DNA of 39,196 nt, taken from Candidatus Poribacteria bacterium (GTDB lineage Bacteria > Poribacteria > WGA-4E > WGA-3G). The stretch lies in NCBI GenBank assembly GCA_022824265.1, contig JAJEAG010000004.1, positions 1 to 39,196 of the forward strand, in the 5' to 3' direction. The stretch's first letter is position 1, and each line of letters starts with the position of its first letter. The notes under the pieces are model-generated. The model was given only the letters and a program-made list of their open reading frames with translations, made no database searches and had not been told where the DNA came from. The position numbers and the translations under genes are program-made. Shown here one piece after another: positions 36,434-39,196 of this stretch.

Positions 36434-36461
36434 GTCTGTACAATAGGTCTTTTATACAGAC
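36434..36461. promoter_or_regulatory. Inverted repeat, possible activator site for P3
   Basis: GTCTGTA (36434-36440) and TACAGAC (36455-36461) are perfect 7-bp arms with a 14-nt spacer, centred about 86 bp upstream of the predicted P3 start. This differs from the TGCACA palindromes of P1/P2, so another activator may be used. Confidence 0.35.
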
Positions 36462-36568
36462 AACAGAAGAATAAAGACTTTAATTCAGATTATATTAGTG
36501 TGTATTGTTCCATATATAGTAGCCATTATTGGACAGTTGTATAAATAAGAATATAAATATAGAAAGAG

Positions 36569-36599
36569 AACGCTGAATGCGGTCTCTACATTCAGCGTT
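36569..36599. terminator. Strong hairpin, possible terminator
   Basis: AACGCTGAATG (36569-36579) and CATTCAGCGTT (36589-36599) pair perfectly over 11 bp around a 9-nt loop. Flanks are AT-rich on both sides without a clean T run. It lies between the cytochrome-porin gene (stop at 36817) and the alpha-2-macroglobulin promoter and could insulate them. Confidence 0.45.
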
Positions 36600-36816
36600 A
36601 TTTTATAAATATATTTAGTTTTCTACTTGCAGGGTGTAATTTCAATGTATATTAGAATTACATTACCCTATTTTTGATTTCATATTTAGCAACCAAATAT
36701 TTACACATTCCACAGATTCTGAATATATATAATTACCTTAATGTAGAAATGATCCTTACAGATTATTATGTGTAAAAAATAACACACATAAAATTATAAA
36801 AAACAGAAAAACCAAA

Positions 36817-38028
36817 TTAGAACCAAAATCGTGACATTAAAATAATCTGATTCGACCCTTCAAGTTGTCTTAACATTCCTTTGTTGGGAATTTCTTCATC
36901 AGGTTTTCTATCAGCATTTGGTAGGTTTGCCCAATAGAACAAAGAAATTGCACCGTTTTCAATAAAGTTGTATTGTGCAATAAATGTTAACCGTTTGCCA
37001 GCATCACCTAATACTGTTCTGTCTGGATCAAACAAACCGTAACGTCCGGCTATAGAGAGTTGGGGTAGCACCCGATACTTTGCCCCGACATAGTATCCTT
37101 TTGAATTGATATCATCAGTTGAAAAAGAACTAACTTCTCCGGTATTGCCAAAGTTGAATTCACCTTCTAAACTTAATCCAGAATAAGAAGCAGTAATAAA
37201 TGCTCCAACAAGACGTTCCCACTCTTCGTCAGGTTTATCATAGATACAGGAGACACCTGCACGTATTGGACCGAGTTGTCCTCCAACAGTTCCAAGTACA
37301 CCGTTGGCTGTTGCGTTATCTGCGTTAAAGTATGCAGCGTTGTAAAACACTTTTCCCAAACTACCACCGAGTTCAATACCGACATCGCGTGTGTTAGAAC
37401 CGAGTTCGTAGCCCTGACGAACAAGGATATTGTGATCCTTCTGTTTGATTCCAAACGGCAAACGAAATTGTCCTACTTTAGCATAAAGATGCTTTGGAAC
37501 AGCATCAACAGTCGCAAATGCAGTTATTGTGTTTCTGACAAAGTTATTGGATAGGGTTAAACGCACGCGATCTGTTGCTTGAGCGTTGAATGTCACTTCA
37601 GCTTGCATAAGGAGAAAACTGTCAACAGACGAATGACATGAAGCACAAGATGCTCCAGTATTTTCTTCTGTGTCTACGTGCATTGGCTTTATAAATGCTG
37701 TTTGGAGATCAAGTGAAGTCGTAAGCTGCTTAACAACCTCTTTAGATTCCTCTGTAACTGCGTCCATATCAAAATCTTCGGGAAACTCAAAATAGTTCTC
37801 TTCAAAGATTTCTCCGACTCGGTTTCTCGGACCTCCACCTGCAGGGTCAATGTGGCAAAAATTGCAATCTTTATCTAATTCTGTCGCAAATTCAGGTCGT
37901 GCTTCTGCGGTATTAGTCCAATTGCCAATGATTGTCAAGAATAGTAACAAGAATGTTATTGTACTATAACGTATCAAGGTTCTCATCCTGTGAATACATT
38001 TGATATAACGATTTTGATATTTCTTCAA
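36817..38028 (-). CDS. Diheme c-type cytochrome-porin fusion (Cyc2-like outer-membrane protein)
   Basis: 403 residues from a TTG start whose complement ends at 38028, chosen because AGGAGG stands 6 nt upstream; a GTG two codons earlier would abut that site. The signal peptide is cut near AEA/RPEF. Residues 55-59 are CNFCH, followed by a GGGPRNRVGEIFE stretch typical of cytochrome-porins; residues 128-132 are a second heme motif, CASCH. The remaining ~265 residues are alternating amphipathic strands (HLYAKVGQFRLPFGIKQKDH, GYELGSNTRDVGIELGG) ending SRFWF, the outer-membrane barrel signature. This suggests electron transfer across the outer membrane, as for Cyc2, which has one heme. A P460-type lipoprotein gene lies upstream. 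Substrate unknown. Confidence 0.75.
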   Translation of the reverse strand: MKKYQNRYIKCIHRMRTLIRYSTITFLLLFLTIIGNWTNTAEARPEFATELDKDCNFCHIDPAGGGPRNRVGEIFEENYFEFPEDFDMDAVTEESKEVVKQLTTSLDLQTAFIKPMHVDTEENTGASCASCHSSVDSFLLMQAEVTFNAQATDRVRLTLSNNFVRNTITAFATVDAVPKHLYAKVGQFRLPFGIKQKDHNILVRQGYELGSNTRDVGIELGGSLGKVFYNAAYFNADNATANGVLGTVGGQLGPIRAGVSCIYDKPDEEWERLVGAFITASYSGLSLEGEFNFGNTGEVSSFSTDDINSKGYYVGAKYRVLPQLSIAGRYGLFDPDRTVLGDAGKRLTFIAQYNFIENGAISLFYWANLPNADRKPDEEIPNKGMLRQLEGSNQIILMSRFWF

Positions 38029-38095
38029 AAGCACCCTCCTATATATCAGGAAACATAGTATAATATATTTTCAAAATAGATGATGTTAAAATTAA

Positions 38096-38220
38096 GAAAG
38101 ATTCTGAGCCAATTATTATTAGTGTAGTGTAGTGTAGTGTAATATGTACCGTATGTCTTTCCTACCCGACTTCTTAGACAAGTTTTGGTATAGTGTTGTG
38201 AAACTAACTCAGAATCTTTC
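38096..38220. repeat. 125-bp segment bounded by perfect 13-bp inverted repeats
   Basis: GAAAGATTCTGAG (38096-38108) and CTCAGAATCTTTC (38208-38220) are perfect inverted repeats upstream of the cytochrome-porin gene. The segment contains four tandem AGTGT units (38121-38140). It could be a MITE-like element or a regulatory segment between the two cytochrome genes. Confidence 0.5.
38121..38140. repeat. Tandem pentamer AGTGT x 4
   Basis: Four exact copies of AGTGT lie about 95-110 bp upstream of the start of the cytochrome-porin gene and inside the 38096-38220 inverted-repeat segment. The copy number could vary by slippage. Confidence 0.6.
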
Positions 38221-38296
38221 AAGTGTTTGTGTAAAGTAATGAACTTTTTGTGTTAATTGAACAACAGTATGCATAATCATAGCACGACACTGAAAT

Positions 38297-38875
38297 TCAT
38301 TCAAGTTCTGTGAAAACATAGTCTATATCTTCTACTCTGGCATGACATCCCCAACAAATTCTACCGGATGCAATTACTGCAAATTCTTTATCTGGATCGT
38401 TTCGTGTATATTCAATGAATTCCCAATCATTATGGTCCGGATCACTACCTGCTTTTTTTCGCATGATAGCGATTAGCCCTATGTAATCCTTATTGGGTCG
38501 GGTTGCTTCTTTTACAACGATACTTCCATCAGGATATGGAAACACTTGTTCACCGTCCGGTGCTATGTCATCCCGTGTTTGATTGACATAGACATTCTTA
38601 TCACCATTATGCGGATCTCCACCTGCCACTGGTGGTATAGGCTCAGCATTTAGCTTAAGCCAACGTTCATAGCCAGCCACATCATCAGGAAGTCCTGGAA
38701 GTGCGACAACAGGTTCTTCCGTTTCCTGTTCAGGTTGTTCTTGATCTCCTTGTTGAACAATATCGTCTAATTGTTTTTCTTCTACACAAGCCATGAACAT
38801 CATCAATGGTAATAGCATTACTGCGGTCCAGGCAATTACATTCGTTTTGATCTGTATATGTCTTTTACTTTTCAT
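38297..38875 (-). CDS. Cytochrome P460-family lipoprotein-like protein
   Basis: 192 residues. The signal sequence ends MMFMAC with Cys30 as likely lipidation site (position -3 is Phe, so the lipobox is imperfect). An acidic linker follows (QQGDQEQPEQETEEP). The globular domain fits cytochrome P460: FPYPDGSIVVKEATR, YIGLIAIMRKKAG, WEFIEYT and the C-terminal heme motif CWGCH (174-178) followed by DIDYVFTELE. Family members oxidise hydroxylamine or detoxify NO, but many are uncharacterised. AGGAGGT precedes the ATG by 5 nt. It stands about 270 nt upstream of the diheme porin on the same strand, which suggests a shared envelope redox function. Confidence 0.8.
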   Translation of the reverse strand: MKSKRHIQIKTNVIAWTAVMLLPLMMFMACVEEKQLDDIVQQGDQEQPEQETEEPVVALPGLPDDVAGYERWLKLNAEPIPPVAGGDPHNGDKNVYVNQTRDDIAPDGEQVFPYPDGSIVVKEATRPNKDYIGLIAIMRKKAGSDPDHNDWEFIEYTRNDPDKEFAVIASGRICWGCHARVEDIDYVFTELE

Positions 38876-39067
38876 TATATACCTCCTAATTTACCTTAAG
38901 TATACAGCATAAAAATTTTACCGTCATTTTATTTTTATATATGGACTAACTTTTGATGTTTAACGTTCAATGCCATTATTATTTTACAGACAGAGAAAAA
39001 ACAGGTGGAAGTAGGAAGAAAATTGTGGTGGATTTTAGATTAAATTATTACATACATAGAAGTCATA

Positions 39068-39096
39068 TTGAGTAAAACCTATAAATGTGGTAAAAT
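39068..39096 (+). promoter_or_regulatory. Candidate sigma-70-type promoter for the right-edge gene
   Basis: TTGAGT (39068-39073), a 17-nt spacer and TAAAAT (39091-39096). The predicted start near 39103 leaves a 46-nt leader before the ATG at 39149. Confidence 0.45.
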
Positions 39097-39148
39097 ATAG
39101 ATATATAAACAATAATGTAGGTGCTATTTTTTTCTTAGAGGTTCTCTT

Positions 39149-39196
39149 ATGGCTGACACAACTGAAAAACAACACAACTTCAATTGTCTTCCGAAA
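39149..39196 (+). CDS. Start of a gene running off the right edge
   Basis: ATG at 39149 with AGAGG 7 nt upstream and a plausible promoter at 39068. The 16 visible codons read MADTTEKQHNFNCLPK without a stop. Too short to assign a function; hydrophilic, no signal peptide. Confidence 0.5.
   Translation, partial: MADTTEKQHNFNCLPK

Larger units (their letters stand above)
36293..36816. other. Intergenic region with sigma-54 promoter and hairpins
   Basis: About 520 bases. It contains a minus-strand sigma-54 promoter (36372-36387), an inverted repeat GTCTGTA/TACAGAC (36434-36461) and an 11-bp hairpin (36569-36599). A 67-codon frame on the + strand overlaps the promoter and is not convincing. 36600-36816 is AT-rich without recognised features. 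Confidence 0.55.

Noticed and set aside
36341-36544. 67-codon + strand frame
   Set aside because: It overlaps the minus-strand sigma-54 promoter, has no ribosome site and no recognisable protein features.
38096-38220. Invertible promoter of the cytochrome-porin gene
   Set aside because: The best promoter-like hexamers (minus strand, TTAACA/TATATT around 38060-38090) lie outside the inverted repeats, so inversion would not switch them.

Overview
The window looks like a chromosomal segment of an AT-rich, Gram-negative-type bacterium, most likely a Poribacteria-like lineage or a relative in the FCB direction. The grounds are secreted proteins ending in an 'NFPNPFNPETWIPF' FlgD-like/type IX-type sorting domain, a LamG protein and five YWTD propellers sharing a Thr-Thr-Trp tail, a mosaic of small inverted-repeat elements, and outer-membrane barrel proteins ending in Phe. 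This assignment is inference from family recognition; no rRNA or tRNA gene is visible.

Left part (1-14030): the first 25 codons of an IS630-type transposase lie at the left edge. A surface-protein locus on the + strand follows: a large barrel-like protein with an acidic calcium-binding-like insert (537), two paralogous WD40 propellers with type IX-type C-terminal domains (3916, 6495), and five tandem six-bladed YWTD propeller genes (8901-13966) closed by a strong terminator (13999-14027). Two near-perfect sigma-54 promoters (448 and 6385) lie upstream of genes 537 and 6495. Each is preceded by two 16-bp palindromes, TGCACA-N4-TGTGCA, exactly 30 bp apart, so a dedicated enhancer-binding activator probably controls the locus. 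This regulated array of secreted propellers is the best candidate for an undescribed system here.

Middle (14031-24100): + strand genes for a Gfo/Idh/MocA oxidoreductase, a zinc-ribbon protein and an unknown partner, an orphan GspG-like pseudopilin, an enolase-superfamily protein, a LamG secreted protein and an aldehyde dehydrogenase. This may be a sugar or sugar-acid catabolic neighbourhood. On the minus strand are a TonB-C/SUMF1 fusion lacking the catalytic cysteines and an EF-G-2-like GTPase, followed by a DUF423 membrane protein on the + strand.

Right part (24158-39196): a membrane-anchored WD40 protein and a shortened paralogue sit on either side of a repeat-rich intergenic patchwork (26240-28296) holding several small TIR-bounded elements and one 126-127-bp repeat in two copies with a conserved hairpin. 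Next comes the classical alpha-2-macroglobulin/penicillin-binding-protein-1C pair (minus strand), preceded by a third sigma-54 promoter. Last are a lipoprotein-like cytochrome P460-family protein and a diheme c-type cytochrome fused to an outer-membrane porin, a plausible electron-transfer pair, and the first 16 codons of a further gene at the right edge.
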